This document shows, one piece after another, positions 1 to 9,849 of a stretch of DNA of 64,000 nt. The notes under the pieces were generated by a model. It was not told where the DNA came from and searched no databases. It saw only the letters and a program-made list of their open reading frames with translations. The stretch spans positions 4,717 to 68,716 of the forward strand of contig JADJUJ010000023.1 in NCBI GenBank assembly GCA_016710765.1, in the 5' to 3' direction. The stretch is from Lewinellaceae bacterium (lineage in GTDB: Bacteria > Bacteroidota > Bacteroidia > Chitinophagales > Saprospiraceae). Numbering within the stretch: position 1 is the first letter of the stretch; every line of letters begins with the position of its first letter. The position numbers were made by a program, and so were the translations under genes.

Positions 1-374
1 CGAATTTCCTGAATTTTTAGTGTGTTGCCAGCGGCTTTAAGGTACAGGTAAACCCGGTAGCTGCCGTTGGTAGCACTGAGGTTACCGATACAGTAGCGGT
101 CGCTGTTTTCGCGGCTGGTGCCTTCGTGTACCTGCTGGAACGACTTGGGCTTGTTGCTGCTAAAGAAGCTGCGCACCACTTCGGTGGCTTTGGCCTTGGG
201 GTAAAGTTGCTCATTGTCTTTGATGGAGATTTCGACGTTGTCGGCAAAATATTTGGACAGCGTTTCCACATCTCCGGAGCTGAGCGCTTGGGTGATAGCA
301 TCCAGGTTCGGGTTGCCCTGATAACCAAAGGCTAGTGCAGGGGCAAACAAAAGCAGGAAAAGCAGATTTTTCAT
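1..374 (-). CDS. DUF4783-like exported protein, 3' end cut by window edge
   Basis: Reading down from an ATG at 374 gives 124 codons without a stop before the window edge. The first ~20 residues (MKNLLFLLLFAPALAFG) are a Sec signal peptide. The mature part contains GDVETLSKYFADNVEISI, then KPKSFQQVHEG and YCIGNL, which I recognise as the pattern of the small Bacteroidota family DUF4783 (predicted NTF2-like fold, function unknown). The family is usually about 130 residues, so only a few codons should be missing. A TAACTTTG box (479-486, minus strand) lies about 100 nt upstream. The product is probably periplasmic. No neighbour downstream is visible to hint at a role. Confidence 0.75.
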   Translation of the reverse strand, partial: MKNLLFLLLFAPALAFGYQGNPNLDAITQALSSGDVETLSKYFADNVEISIKDNEQLYPKAKATEVVRSFFSSNKPKSFQQVHEGTSRENSDRYCIGNLSATNGSYRVYLYLKAAGNTLKIQEI

Positions 375-779
375 TACGAACAGTTTAGGTTTGATAAAGC
401 GGCTTTTATACCGTGTTACTCTTTGTACGTTTGTGTTTCCCTTATGTAACTGACAAACACATCGTTTTAGTGTTAATGCAAAGTTAAAAGATATAAACGC
501 TTTTGTAATGTGTTCCGTATGGTGGCAATGTTAAAGTGTCTTGAACACATCGATATTTAACATTTTACCTGTTTTAGGGCTTCGCCGGATAGATAAACAA
601 GGCACTGGTAGCATCAGATTAAACCATACCATGCCCCTTATGCCTTTGCCTTGCCAGTCGATAGGGCAACGCTCCTGCAGGGATTTGAAGTGAGCCTCAG
701 GTTATTTTGGCCTGTACCGGGGTGTATCACCACTTTCCCGATTTGCTCTAGTGGGTGCTCCCCCTGTTCATCTACTGCT
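375..779. other. Intergenic region, 405 bp
   Basis: No convincing gene is seen. It separates two minus-strand genes. The minus-strand sequence TAACTTTG at 479-486 matches the Bacteroidota -7 consensus TAnnTTTG and would serve the DUF4783-like gene. No TTG is seen at the expected -33 distance, so the promoter call is weak. No strong terminator hairpin was found behind the LolA-like gene. Confidence 0.4.
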
Positions 780-1507
780 TCAAAGCCGCTTTTGAAAACA
801 ATACTCCGGAATATTCTGATCAAACTGAATACTGGTTATGCGGTATTCGGTGCCCTTGCCATCTTTCAGCATGTCTTTGTAAACAACCGTTTTTGGAAAC
901 CAGCGGCCGGAGATTTTTTCCACATCTTTCAGCACTGTTTTTTTGAGCAGTTGACCGCTCTTGGCATACATTTCTTGCTGTAGCGGCACAAAGCGCTCGG
1001 CATCCACCCAAATTTTTTGCCGTTGGTAGGCCACGTCGCTCACCATTGCTTTAAGATCAAGTACCTGGCACACACGATTGTCGATGGTTTCTTTCCCGGC
1101 CACTTCTGCGGTGTACATATCGGTAAGTTTCCGGTCTTCCATCATGTCTTCGTAAGACAGGTCGGAGCCCATGACCGATTGCCGGAGCATGTGCCCGGAA
1201 ATTTGAATAATCCTGTCGGTGGAGGGAGAATATGTCCACAATTGATTGTCCAGTTTCAGCATTTTGGTGCCTTTCTCCCTGGCGGGTGCGAGGTATTCGG
1301 TCAGCGACTTGTTGGAACCTTCCGACCAGGCTTTGGCGCTGATGCTTCGGTCGTTTCGCCTGCCATGAATGACCATGACCGATTCAACAATCCGGGTTTT
1401 TTGGACGACATATTTTCATCTACCTTTTTTAAAATCCGATCCGCTTCAGGGGAATAGGGCTGGAATGAAAATCCGAGAAAAAGGCTCAACAACAACAGGT
1501 TTTTCAT
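780..1507 (-). CDS. LolA-like outer-membrane lipoprotein-sorting protein (one frameshift)
   Basis: The gene starts at 1507 with a signal peptide (MKNLLLLSLFLGFSF) and is open for about 35 codons. It then continues in another frame to a stop at 780. Adding one A to the A6 run (T6 at 1397-1402 on the plus strand) joins the halves and restores SKKTRIVESVMVIHGRRN. The rest (TEYLSPAREKGTKMLKL-type region, a YSPSTDRIIQISGH motif, SDLSYEDMM) matches the periplasmic 'outer membrane lipoprotein-sorting protein' family (COG2834), which has a LolA/LolB-like fold. Its ATG overlaps the TGA of the upstream permease (ATGA), so the two are translationally coupled. The protein probably acts as periplasmic partner of the ABC module encoded upstream. 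Family call good; substrate unknown. Confidence 0.75.
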
Positions 1508-2777
1508 ACTTCTAATTCTTTAAACAACTGCGCGGTGTTCCTTTTGTAAATGCCCAAACCCGATAGAATATTGCCCAGTACCATGGAAAACAGCCCTGGA
1601 ATAAATCCGATATAATACGATTGGGGTGTAATCATGGCTTTGTAAACAGAGGGCACCATCATGGAGGCATTTTTTGTGACAGAAGTGAAATCGATACCGT
1701 GTTCCTGCAAATAGTAGGAAACGGACAGGCCCAGCAAGGTTCCGAAAAAGTAGCCCACGAGCCCAATGATGATGGCTTCGTAAATCAGGGTTTTTAAAGA
1801 TGTGGTTTTTGGCTTCGCCCAAAGCCAGCCTAATGCCAAATTCGTTGTAGCGGCGAAGGCCACCTAATAATCCGGTATTCCATAACACAATGGACATGGC
1901 GAAAACAAAAATAAACACGAACATGCCCGACATGGTGTTCGAGTAATCGATCAGGGCGCCCAGGTCATTTTGTTCTTTCAGGCGAGCCATTACCGGTGCA
2001 AATTCATCGTTGTCTTTGCTGTAGGCCTTGTTAAAAGCAGTGGAAGTGGCTTCGGCTTTTGCATCGTTGTAAATGCCGTCTTTGAAAAAGCCCAGGATTT
2101 CTCCTGCGCCATCTTCAATATCCAGCATTTGCTGTGCATCGGCCAGGTCGATGATAACTGAACCCCGGTCAAGTGCACCTGCGCCAAACCGAATGGTACC
2201 CACGATCTTGAAGTTTTTAAAACTCATGCTGCCGTTCATGGTGGAGCCGAAAAAGTGATTTCCTCCCCAAGCCGGATTTTTATTTTTCTGCAAATGAATG
2301 GCTGATCAACACTTCTCCCAGCGCCTTGGGTAGTCGGCCGCTGACCAGCGAAGTTTCAATTTTCAGACGCTCTACCTCCCCACTGCCAGGGTCCAGCAGT
2401 TGTATGGCAAGCCCGCTGGCAGGGCCCTGTGCCCGGGTCTCACCGTTTGCGTCTGGAAGGTCCATGAGGCCGCCGAAATGGATGCGTTGTACCCATTGCA
2501 GGTCTGGAAATTCGCGTTCGAGTTGCCCGGTTAATTCCTGCGCGCCCAGGATGGCCAGGTCATTGGGTTGTTGCTGCGCGTTTTCAGCATACGCACGGGT
2601 CTGCACTTTTACATGGCCGGTGGTGAATCGGGCGTTCAAATCCACCATGTCGCCCCTTACCCCCTTCATAAAAGTGCTGAGCAGAACTGTTAGGAAAACA
2701 CCAATGGTGATGATGATAATGGGCAGCAGGCTCCGACTGTGGTCGCGGAGCAGACCCCTAAACAAGAAACTGATCAT
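1504..2777 (-). pseudogene. FtsX/MacB-type ABC transporter permease B (frameshifted)
   Basis: The start is the ATG at 2777, which overlaps the stop of permease A (ATGA). The N-terminus MISFLFRGLLRDHSRSLLPI leads into the first membrane segment. A periplasmic domain follows, then three membrane segments near the C-terminus (SGMFVFIFVFAMSIVLWNTG, YEAIIIGLVGYFFGTLLG, PGLFSMVLGNILSG). This is the FtsX/LolC/MacB permease layout. Three one-base changes are needed to read it through: near 2275-2285 (AAAAATAAAAA), at the T5 run by 2251-2256, and at A5 (plus-strand T5, 1806-1810). All lie in homopolymers, so I suspect sequencing error. It should pair with permease A and the LolD-type ATPase in an exporter or lipoprotein-releasing complex. 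Confidence 0.75.
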
Positions 2778-3914
2778 TGCAATTTTCCTTTTAATGCGTC
2801 GGTGGGGTTCATTTTGGCAATTTTTCTGGTGGGCAGATAACTGACAATGGTAGCAGATATAACCACCAGCAGGGTGGTACTCAGGATGAGTCCAGCGCCG
2901 TACGCAGGGTAAATGCGGTCTGCGATGGCAATACCATGTTGTTGGAGTAGCCGGGAATAGCGAACCCATTTTTCGACATATAGGCAAAAAGCGGTACCGT
3001 AAAAGAGCCCCAAGTAAGGTTGCCAGTAAGCTGGTGATGCTGCCCTCCAGCGTAAAGAGCCCGATCACTTGTCCTCGGGTCATGCCCAGGGCTAAACGCC
3101 GATTTCTCGTTGGCGTCGGAAAATGGAGAGCACCTGCGTATCAAAAATAGCCAGCAGAGCGATGGTCAGGAGCATCAAATAAATGATGTACCCGCTCTTT
3201 TTTAGATTGGATGATGGTATCCAGGTCGGCGAGCAAAAAGCGATGATCTTTAAAATTCCAGCCCGCTAGGGTCGGCGCCGGAGCATCTTTTTGAAGCACG
3301 ATCATCGTGGCTTCTCCTTCCAGTTTGGTCATTTCCCAAAGTGTTTCAAGGGGCAACCAAACCTGGCCTTGATCGACGCCGGGAACGTTGGCGTTGAAAA
3401 TTGCTGCGATTTGAATTTCCCGTGCGTCGAAGGTGCCGTTTTTATCACGCCAGCGGAGCAGGACCTGGTCACCAACGGCGAGTTTGTTGTCTGCTGCCAT
3501 GCGCTTGCCGATTAAGGCTGGGATGGCGTCCTGGTGTACACGCAGCGCTGCTGTGGGGAGGGAAAGCACCTTTGGCCAGGTGGAATACCTTTTTACCTGA
3601 ACCGATTGCACATTCCCGCCGGTAAATAGAGCCCTGAACGATTAGGACAGGCGCTATGGTGCTACCATTGAGGTTGGCCGGAATGGGGCCTTGTGCATCC
3701 TGCAAGCAGAATGCATCGTATGGATCATAGTGCTGCTGCCAGAGTTGGCCGCCCCGATTTCAGTTAATGGTATCGTTACGCCGCTGGTTCCGCCAACGAT
3801 CATCCCATTGTAAAAAATAATAATGACAAAGGAAAACGACAGCACCAGCACATTGAGCCAGGTTCGCATGCCGGCGCCCATCAGGTTTCGGTAGGCTAAT
3901 GTTAACAAGAGCAT
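2774..3914 (-). pseudogene. FtsX/MacB-type ABC transporter permease A (heavily frameshifted)
   Basis: The ATG at 3914 lies 4 nt after the ATPase stop. The first membrane segment is TWLNVLVLSFSFVIIIFYNG. A periplasmic domain follows (PANLNGSTIAPVLIVQGS, LPTAALRVHQDAIPALIGKR, TFDAREIQIAAIFNANVPG). The C-terminal membrane part contains MTRGQVIGLFTLEGSITSLL, YGAGLILSTTLLVVISATIV and the closing PTRKIAKMNPTDALKGK, which is diagnostic of FtsX-family permeases. These pieces lie in several frames, needing at least five indels across 2900-3790. Either this copy is dead or the consensus sequence is poor here. The second reading is favoured because conserved pieces remain in order without nonsense substitutions. 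It forms an operon with the ATPase and permease B. Confidence 0.7.
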
Positions 3915-3918
3915 GGCG

Positions 3919-4627
3919 TTATTTTTTGTGGTGAGGCATTGTCAGTTCATCTTTTTCAACGGCGCCATCTCTCAGGAATATGATTCTGTCGAGGTATTGC
4001 ATGACTTTTTCGTCGTGGGTTGAAAAAATGAAAGTGGTATCCAATTCCTGATTGAGTTGTTTCATCATTTTCAGGATGTTGTGCGAATTTTGGGCATCGA
4101 GGTTGGCTGTTGGCTCATCCGCCAATACGATTTTAGGGCGTTTCACCATGGCGCGCGCCACGGCCACCCGCTGGCTTTCGCCGCCCGAGAGCTGTGCTGG
4201 CCGCGAGTTGGCTTTGTCCACCAAACCCACCCATTCCAGGGCTTCCATGACAGCTTTTTTGCGTTCAGTAGCGCCCATTTTAAGCAGGAGCAGTGCAAAT
4301 TCCACGTTTTCGTAGACCGTATACACGGGGAGCAGGTTGAACACCTGGAAAATAAACCCGATGTTTTCATTGCGCAGGCAGGCGGCCTCTTTGTGGATAG
4401 GGCAGCAATTGATTTGCCCAGTACAGTGGCCTTCCGCTGCTGGGCGAATCGAGCGATCCGATGATGTTAAGCAGCGTCGTTTTACCTGATCCACTGGGAC
4501 CAACCAGTCCGGCGAATTCTCCTTTTCCAAACACCAAATCAATGTCTTTCAAGGCTGTGAACTCCCCTTTCCCAACGGGGAATCGCTTGGTAAGGTTTTC
4601 AAGGGCAATAATGGTTTCCTTATTCAT
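3919..4627 (-). CDS. LolD/MacB-type ABC transporter ATPase (frameshifted)
   Basis: The start is at 4627 (MNKETIIALENLTKRF). Walker A is GPSGSGKTT, the Q-loop region is IGFIFQVFNLLP, the signature is LSGGESQR, Walker B is IVLADEPTANLD, and the H-loop is FSTHD. About 235 residues is the usual length for the LolD/MacB/FtsE group. Between Walker A and the Q-loop (about 4395-4445) the frame slips and returns. Restoring AAG at GGAAGG and GG at AAAGAGG gives GKATVLGKSIAALSTKEAAC, as expected. It lies 6 nt after the barrel gene and 4 nt before permease A. It powers the two FtsX-type permeases at the inner membrane. Confidence 0.85.
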
Positions 4628-4633
4628 AGGATA

Positions 4634-5796
4634 TTAATGGTTGTAGGTAAGCATCAATTGAATGCCTTTTCCTGAAAAGCCTGAGGTTGTTGGAAGCATC
4701 TTGTTGGAACAGCTGTTTCTGTTTCGGGTTCCAATAGGCAATCAGGTAAAAAGTGAGGTTGTTGAACTGTTTTTGCCAATTGATAAAATTGTAGAGGTGT
4801 TTATTGGTGTAGTCGTAATATAAAACGGCGCTCAGGTTGTCGAAGAGCCCGATTGGATAGGCCAGGGTGAGCGCGGAGAGGGTGTTGGGGTTGGAAAAGG
4901 CGAATGCTTTTTTATCGTAAGCAATGAGCAGTTGCTCCGTAATCACGCTCAATCCGTTTCCAAACCCGAAGGTATAATCAGCCCCTAGATTGAGGATGGT
5001 TTGATTGGTGAGAGTGCCCAGTTTGGCACTTTTATGGGTCCAGGATCCTTCCACCCAAAGCCCTATGCCGAGGTCCCATTTTCCGTCGAACCCGATTCGA
5101 TTTTCCGGAATTTTTTCAAAAGCCAGCGAATCGATACCCAGATTGAGCGTGTTGGCCGTTCGGTAATGGTAGGCAATGCCGCCTTCGCCTTTGGGTAGCG
5201 GCGCTTGAAAACGGCCACCAAATTCCGGTATTTTTTTATTCGTTTGTATTTGTTCCCAACCACGCACTTTTTCATTGCCATACAGGGCCCAGAGCCAGAT
5301 GTTGGCGTTGTTCAGGAAATAATACCGACCTAAAAACGCCCCATACGCCGGTGGTGAGCCGGAGCGGATCACGGGCATCAATTTGATCGAACCACATGAG
5401 GGGCCGAAGCACCGAGGCGGCGCCGAAACTGATTTTTTGTAGTCCTGCCCGTAACTCAAACTGTTTGCCGGAATATCGAACCCAGGCACGATAAGGCAAT
5501 AGATTGCCATCGGCATGTGCGGTATCAAAAAGGTGCATGCCCGCGCTGCCGTACAAGTTGGCGGAGAGTTCGAGTCCGAAGAGGGTGGTGTCTTTTAATT
5601 TGCGTTCCAGGGTAAATTCCGGGATATAGCGCGCACCAAATTGAAGGTTTAAATCGTAATCGGGGTTAAAATGACTGTATGCGCTGAGCTGACCATTAAG
5701 CTGGAGGCTGGTGCGCAGGGTGTCATTTTGCGCTCCGGCATCCAATGGGCAAAAGTAAATGACCAGCAATAAAACAAGCGCCTTTTCGTGATACAT
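4634..5796 (-). CDS. Predicted outer-membrane beta-barrel protein (frameshifted)
   Basis: Starts at 5796 with a signal peptide ending LDAGAQ. The rest consists of alternating hydrophobic and aromatic strands (LNLQFGARYIPEFTLE, LFGLELSANLYGSAGMHLF, YRAWVRYSGKQFELRAGLQK, ALTLAYPIGLFDNLSAVLYY). Two indels break it: an extra T near 5355-5362, whose removal gives TTGVWGVLGRYYFLNN, and a missing T in TTTT near 4678, whose repair gives LRLFSGKGIQLMLTYNH and a TAA at 4634. The repaired protein is about 385 residues, porin-like. As first gene of the ABC operon it may be the outer-membrane partner. I cannot assign a substrate. Confidence 0.65.
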
Positions 5797-5824
5797 GGCT
5801 TAGGGCCCGACTGCTGTGGGTGTC

Positions 5825-5832
5825 CAAATGTA
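5825..5832 (-). promoter_or_regulatory. -7 promoter element of the ABC/barrel operon
   Basis: Minus-strand TACATTTG matches the TAnnTTTG consensus. Transcription would begin near 5818, about 22 nt before the ATG at 5796. No clear TTG is seen at -33. Confidence 0.5.
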
Positions 5833-5869
5833 AGTAATTTGCAGGTCAGCAGAGCTTAGGCAAGCAAAA

Positions 5870-6466
5870 TCAAGCCTCCTTCACCCACATTTTCAACTTG
5901 TCGTCGAAAAGAGATTGTTGTAGGCTGTAAGAAGCCGGCACTTCCTCCAAAAAACTAAAATAGGTTACCAGCCGGGTGCCGGGCGGCATGCTGTCCAGTT
6001 GTTCACGCACAAATTTGGAATAGGAAAAATACAGATCTCGATGGGTTTCTGTTGTTTGATCGATCATAAAATCCGACCAGATGTTCTCATAAAAGGCGTT
6101 GTAAAAATACACCGCGTCGAACTGGTCGAAACGGATGTCGATGATGTTCGAATGTAAGAACTGAACATTTTGGATTTGGTGTTTCGCAGTAAGTTCGGAG
6201 GCTACAAGATGCAGCTGTTGCCGTTGCTCAATTCCCGTAAATGCTCCTTCCGTACAGGAAGCCCCGACCATACAAAACTTTCCCGCGCCCGACCCAATAT
6301 CCAACACCTTTTTTCCGGGGGCTGTTACCAAAAAAGCGGCAGCAGCTTTTGCTACCTCTACGGGCGTAAAATAAAAAGCGGCAATTTTCTGGACGGAAGC
6401 ACTGTACAGCCTGTCAAAGGTTTCATCGCTCACGGGCAATCCGGACTTCAGTTGCTGAAAAACCAT
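5870..6466 (-). CDS. Class I SAM-dependent methyltransferase
   Basis: Motif I is KVLDIGSGAGKFCMVGA. The acidic motif-II position is TGIEQR, followed by a later VYFYNAFYENIW stretch that fits a Rossmann methyltransferase. From the ATG at 6466 (MVFQQLKSGLPV) the protein is 198 residues. The frame stays open upstream to 6631, but that extension would translate the terminator hairpin at 6598-6624, so I reject it. An intermediate start cannot be excluded. The substrate is unknown. The gene is separated from the barrel operon by that operon's own promoter, and from the upstream gene by a terminator, so it is probably monocistronic. Confidence 0.75.
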   Translation of the reverse strand: MVFQQLKSGLPVSDETFDRLYSASVQKIAAFYFTPVEVAKAAAAFLVTAPGKKVLDIGSGAGKFCMVGASCTEGAFTGIEQRQQLHLVASELTAKHQIQNVQFLHSNIIDIRFDQFDAVYFYNAFYENIWSDFMIDQTTETHRDLYFSYSKFVREQLDSMPPGTRLVTYFSFLEEVPASYSLQQSLFDDKLKMWVKEA

Positions 6467-6590
6467 TTGTTTTAGGTGGTGCACACTGTTGACGCCATGA
6501 AGGAAACTCCATTTCTTTGCGTCTTGCGCCTGTTTACAATGTAAATCTAACAAATGGCGGTTGAATAAGTTGAAAATGGGGCACCGGCTC

Positions 6591-6624
6591 AAAAAAAGCC
6601 CGTACCGGGCAAGTCGGTACGGGC
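6591..6624 (-). terminator. Rho-independent terminator of the glucosaminidase-like gene
   Basis: Nine-base stem GCCCGTACC/GGTACGGGC (6598-6624). On the minus strand it is followed by seven T (6591-6597). It lies 38 nt past the stop at 6663. Confidence 0.85.
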
Positions 6625-6662
6625 AGCACACTGCGAACGAAAATCGCTAGATCAATCCGGAT

Positions 6663-7412
6663 TCATTTATCCAGCTCAAACAAGCGAAAAGCCATTATAA
6701 GATCTTTCATTGTTTTGTTGTAAGCACCCGGATTGCTGTTCAAATGCTTTCCCATGGCATTAACCCATGGTTCCCAGTCCATGCCTGATTTTTGCCGTAG
6801 GCTGGCGGGCCAATCCTGCGCTGCCAGGTAGATGCTGAAGTCGCGGAAGCTCTCCCAGGGCGTATTGTACTGGCGGTAGCAACGACCCTGGAGCTCTACC
6901 GTTGCGCCGTCCCAGGCATCGCCACAGGGCAGGGCCATGAAATCATTGGCTTGTTGTGCCAGTTCCGACTTTCCGGCGTTGCTGCTGATGCAGGCATGTG
7001 CCAGTAAGATCGAAGCCGGAATGCCAAATTTTTTATGTTCCGCAATAGCCGTTTTGCTGAAGCGCCGTAAAAATGCCTCTGTCGCGGAGGGTTGAACGTT
7101 GGCAGCCGGGCCTACCGACCCGCCGCTAAACAGGTTCATTTGATCGTTGTGTTGGGTCGCCAGGGAATTTTCCGTAAATTTTTCCTGAACGATTGGTTGG
7201 ACTGTTTGGCCAGGGGGTGGTTGTACAGCAATGCGGATTTTATTCCGAAAAATAGCGGCAAGCACCAGTAGCAGTAACGCCAGGATAAACCAGTTGGATT
7301 TGATAAAACGCATAAACATAGCTGAGCGATTGAAAGATGTTGCATCTTCACCACCCAACCGACTAAACCGGCCGATTTTTGTAATCCACTGATTTTTAGA
7401 TAGATGGATCAT
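6663..7412 (-). CDS. Glucosaminidase-domain membrane protein, catalytic Glu absent
   Basis: 249 residues: a cytoplasmic N-terminus, one membrane segment (about residues 38-55, SNWFILALLLLVLAAIF), a linker, then a FlgJ/LytG-type glucosaminidase domain (PF01832) at about 112-249. Recognisable pieces are FGIPASILLAHACIS, GKSELAQQANDFMALPC and YNTPWESFRDFSIYL. In active members the first helix reads A-x-x-E-[ST]-x-W-G. Here residues 140-147 are ACISSNAG, so the catalytic Glu position is Ser143 (AGC at 6984-6986). The domain is therefore likely a non-hydrolytic peptidoglycan binder facing the periplasm. The ATG at 7412 fits the promoter at 7466-7496. A second possible start is M32 or M34, just before the membrane segment. 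Confidence 0.75.
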   Translation of the reverse strand: MIHLSKNQWITKIGRFSRLGGEDATSFNRSAMFMRFIKSNWFILALLLLVLAAIFRNKIRIAVQPPPGQTVQPIVQEKFTENSLATQHNDQMNLFSGGSVGPAANVQPSATEAFLRRFSKTAIAEHKKFGIPASILLAHACISSNAGKSELAQQANDFMALPCGDAWDGATVELQGRCYRQYNTPWESFRDFSIYLAAQDWPASLRQKSGMDWEPWVNAMGKHLNSNPGAYNKTMKDLIMAFRLFELDK

Positions 7413-7465
7413 TTTTGGTGAGTTTTACGAAATATTAAAATGCATCCGACTGTTTATGTTCAGGG

Positions 7466-7496
7466 CAAAATTAAACTTATTGTTTTAAATATACAA
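7466..7496 (-). promoter_or_regulatory. Promoter of the glucosaminidase-like gene
   Basis: On the minus strand, TTG (7494-7496), 20 nt, then TAATTTTG (7466-7473). This is a full match to the Bacteroidota -33/-7 consensus. The predicted start near 7460 leaves a leader of about 48 nt. Confidence 0.7.
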
Positions 7497-7610
7497 CAAA
7501 TTGTTTTTATTTTGTGTCATATTTTTTTGAACGTGTAAACCACATCCCGTAAACCCCTGGGTTTTATGGAGAAAGAAGGACTTTTCCAGGGTAACCCCTG
7601 CTCAATTGTT

Positions 7611-7618
7611 TATTTTTG
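7611..7618 (+). promoter_or_regulatory. -7 element of recQ
   Basis: TATTTTTG fits TAnnTTTG. Transcription would begin near 7625. That rules out the in-frame TTG at 7616 as start codon and supports the ATG at 7664. Confidence 0.5.
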
Positions 7619-7663
7619 CTCCGTAAGCTCTTTTCCCCCGACCCCGCAACCACTCCTCACACA

Positions 7664-9811
7664 ATGAACCTCACTCAGGCACATTCCGCCCTCAAAAAAT
7701 ATTTTGGTTACGACCAGTTCCGGCCCATGCAGGCCGATATTATCCAATCGGTATACGACGGAAAAGATGCACTTGTGCTCATGCCTACCGGTGGTGGCAA
7801 AAGCATTTGCTATCAGATTCCTGCGGTTACAATGGATGGTCTTGCGCTGGTGGTCAGCCCGTTGATTGCACTTATGAAAGATCAGGTGGAGGGGCTTCGT
7901 GCCAATGGCGTGCCAGCGGCCTTTATGAACAGTTCGATGAGCAGCAGCGACCAGACAGCGGTTGAAAATGCTGCACTGGCCGGCCAGATTAAGATCCTGT
8001 ATGTCAGCCCGGAGAAGCTGGTCTCTCAAAGCTTCCAACCACTCCTTAAGCGGATCAGGATTAGTTTGTTTGCCGTAGACGAGGCCCACTGTATCTCCGC
8101 CTGGGGGCACGATTTCCGGCCGGAATACACGCAGCTGAAATTTTTGAGGGCACAATACCCCGGCGTGCCCTTGTTGGCGCTCACGGCAACAGCCGATAAA
8201 CTTACCCGAAGGGACATCCTGGCACAGATGGACATGAACGATGCTGAGGTATTCGTGTCTTCCTTTGACCGGCCGAATATTTCCATTAATGTTCTGCCTG
8301 GGCAGCGTCGATTTGAGCAGTTGGAGGCTTTTATCAAACAGCGTCCGGGACAATCGGGCATTATTTATTGTCTGGCACGGCGTACCTGCGTAGAGTTGGC
8401 GGAAAAACTTATGGCCAAGGGATACAAGGCTGCACCATACCATGCCGAACTGCCCTCAGCCTTGCGCAATAAAATTCAGGACGACTTCATCAACGATCGA
8501 ACGCCGATCATTTGCGCCACCATCGCATTCGGGATGGGGATTGACAAAAGCAATGTGCGCTACATCATCCACTACAACCTTCCCCGCAACCTGGAGGGTT
8601 ATTACCAGGAAATTGGAAGGGCGGGCCGCGACGGGCTCCCCTCTGAAGCGCTCCTCTTTTTCAGTTATGCTGATGTACAAACCTACCGGCAAATGTTTGA
8701 ATCTGGAGAAGCCAGCCAGGAACAAAAGGACCTCAAGATTGCCAAGCTCAACAGGATGTACCAGTTTGCGGAGGCGCCGGTGTGCCGGCGAAAAACCGTA
8801 CTTAATTATTTTGGGGAAGCGTACGAAGATAGTTGTGGCAATTGCGACATCTGCAGAAACCCGCCTAAGAAATTTGATGGAACGGTTGCGGTGCAAAAAG
8901 CCTTGTCGGCCCTCCTTCGAACGGGTGAAAAGGTGGGCATGAACCTGCTTGTTGATGTGCTGCGCGGCAGCCAGCGCAGGGAGATTTACGAAAATGGTTT
9001 TCATCAGATCAAGACTTACGGTGCTGGCAAAGAATACAGCTTCGATGAGTGGATTTACCTCCTGTCGCAAATGCTGCACATGGGCCTGCTTGAAATTGCT
9101 TACGATGAGCACAGCCGGTTGCGGGTCACGCAATCGGGTAAAGACATGCTCTACGCACAAAAACAAGTACCCCTCGCATTGCCGCCAAGCCCCAAAGCAG
9201 CCACAAAAAAGGCGGAGCCTGCCACCCGTCCGGTATCCCAAACCCAACAATTGCGTCAGGAGCTACTCGACCGGCTAATCCAACTCCGCAAAAAGTTGTC
9301 GCAACAAGAAGGTGTGCCGCCCTATATTGTTTTTTCGGATGTTACGCTTCATGCTTTGGCCGACAAACGCCCACTGACCGATCTCGACCTGCTGCAAATT
9401 TCAGGTATTGGAGAACGCAAACTGCAGCGCTACGGAGATGCCATTTTAAACTGCATCCGGGAGTTCGTCATGGAAAAAGTGGAGGGTGGGCAAAACCTTT
9501 CCGGAAGTACCTACCTGCAAACCTGGGAAATGTTTCAGCAGGGAGAGCCCATCGAAGCCATCGCACAAACGCGTGGTATCAGTCCGGTTACGGTTATTAG
9601 CCATTTGGCTGTAATGTACGAGCGCGGGGAGATGATTGACATTCACCAGTGGGCATCGCCGGAAGAACTGGATATTATCAAAGGCGCGCTTCCGCTATTT
9701 CAGGAACCCTACCAAATGAAGGATATTTTCGAGCATTTTAACAAACGCTACGACTATGATAAGATCCGATGGGGAATTGCAGACTGGAAACGGGCGCAAA
9801 AATTTAAGTGA
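7664..9811 (+). CDS. recQ: ATP-dependent DNA helicase RecQ
   Basis: 715 residues from the ATG at 7664 (MNLTQAHSALKKYFGYDQFR). Motif I is TGGGKSICYQIPA, motif II is VDEAHCISAWGHDFRPEY, and motif VI is QEIGRAGRDG. Next come the RecQ zinc site (four Cys in CRRKTVLNYFG to CGNCDIC), the RQC winged helix, an HRDC domain (near 530-605, LLQISGIGERKLQRYGDAIL) and a C-terminal helix-turn-helix (about 625-675, EAIAQTRGISPVTVISHL) common in Bacteroidota RecQ. It unwinds DNA 3'-5' in recombination and replication-fork repair. The ORF is open upstream to a TTG at 7616, rejected because it overlaps the promoter. It is transcribed divergently from the glucosaminidase-like gene. Confidence 0.95.
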   Translation: MNLTQAHSALKKYFGYDQFRPMQADIIQSVYDGKDALVLMPTGGGKSICYQIPAVTMDGLALVVSPLIALMKDQVEGLRANGVPAAFMNSSMSSSDQTAVENAALAGQIKILYVSPEKLVSQSFQPLLKRIRISLFAVDEAHCISAWGHDFRPEYTQLKFLRAQYPGVPLLALTATADKLTRRDILAQMDMNDAEVFVSSFDRPNISINVLPGQRRFEQLEAFIKQRPGQSGIIYCLARRTCVELAEKLMAKGYKAAPYHAELPSALRNKIQDDFINDRTPIICATIAFGMGIDKSNVRYIIHYNLPRNLEGYYQEIGRAGRDGLPSEALLFFSYADVQTYRQMFESGEASQEQKDLKIAKLNRMYQFAEAPVCRRKTVLNYFGEAYEDSCGNCDICRNPPKKFDGTVAVQKALSALLRTGEKVGMNLLVDVLRGSQRREIYENGFHQIKTYGAGKEYSFDEWIYLLSQMLHMGLLEIAYDEHSRLRVTQSGKDMLYAQKQVPLALPPSPKAATKKAEPATRPVSQTQQLRQELLDRLIQLRKKLSQQEGVPPYIVFSDVTLHALADKRPLTDLDLLQISGIGERKLQRYGDAILNCIREFVMEKVEGGQNLSGSTYLQTWEMFQQGEPIEAIAQTRGISPVTVISHLAVMYERGEMIDIHQWASPEELDIIKGALPLFQEPYQMKDIFEHFNKRYDYDKIRWGIADWKRAQKFK

Positions 9812-9849
9812 ACTACTAAAGCTTGCCGGGACGCAGGGCCCTAAAAACG

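Noticed and set aside
6467..6631. N-terminal extension of the methyltransferase to 6631
   Set aside because: It would translate a rho-independent terminator (6598-6624) belonging to the upstream gene.
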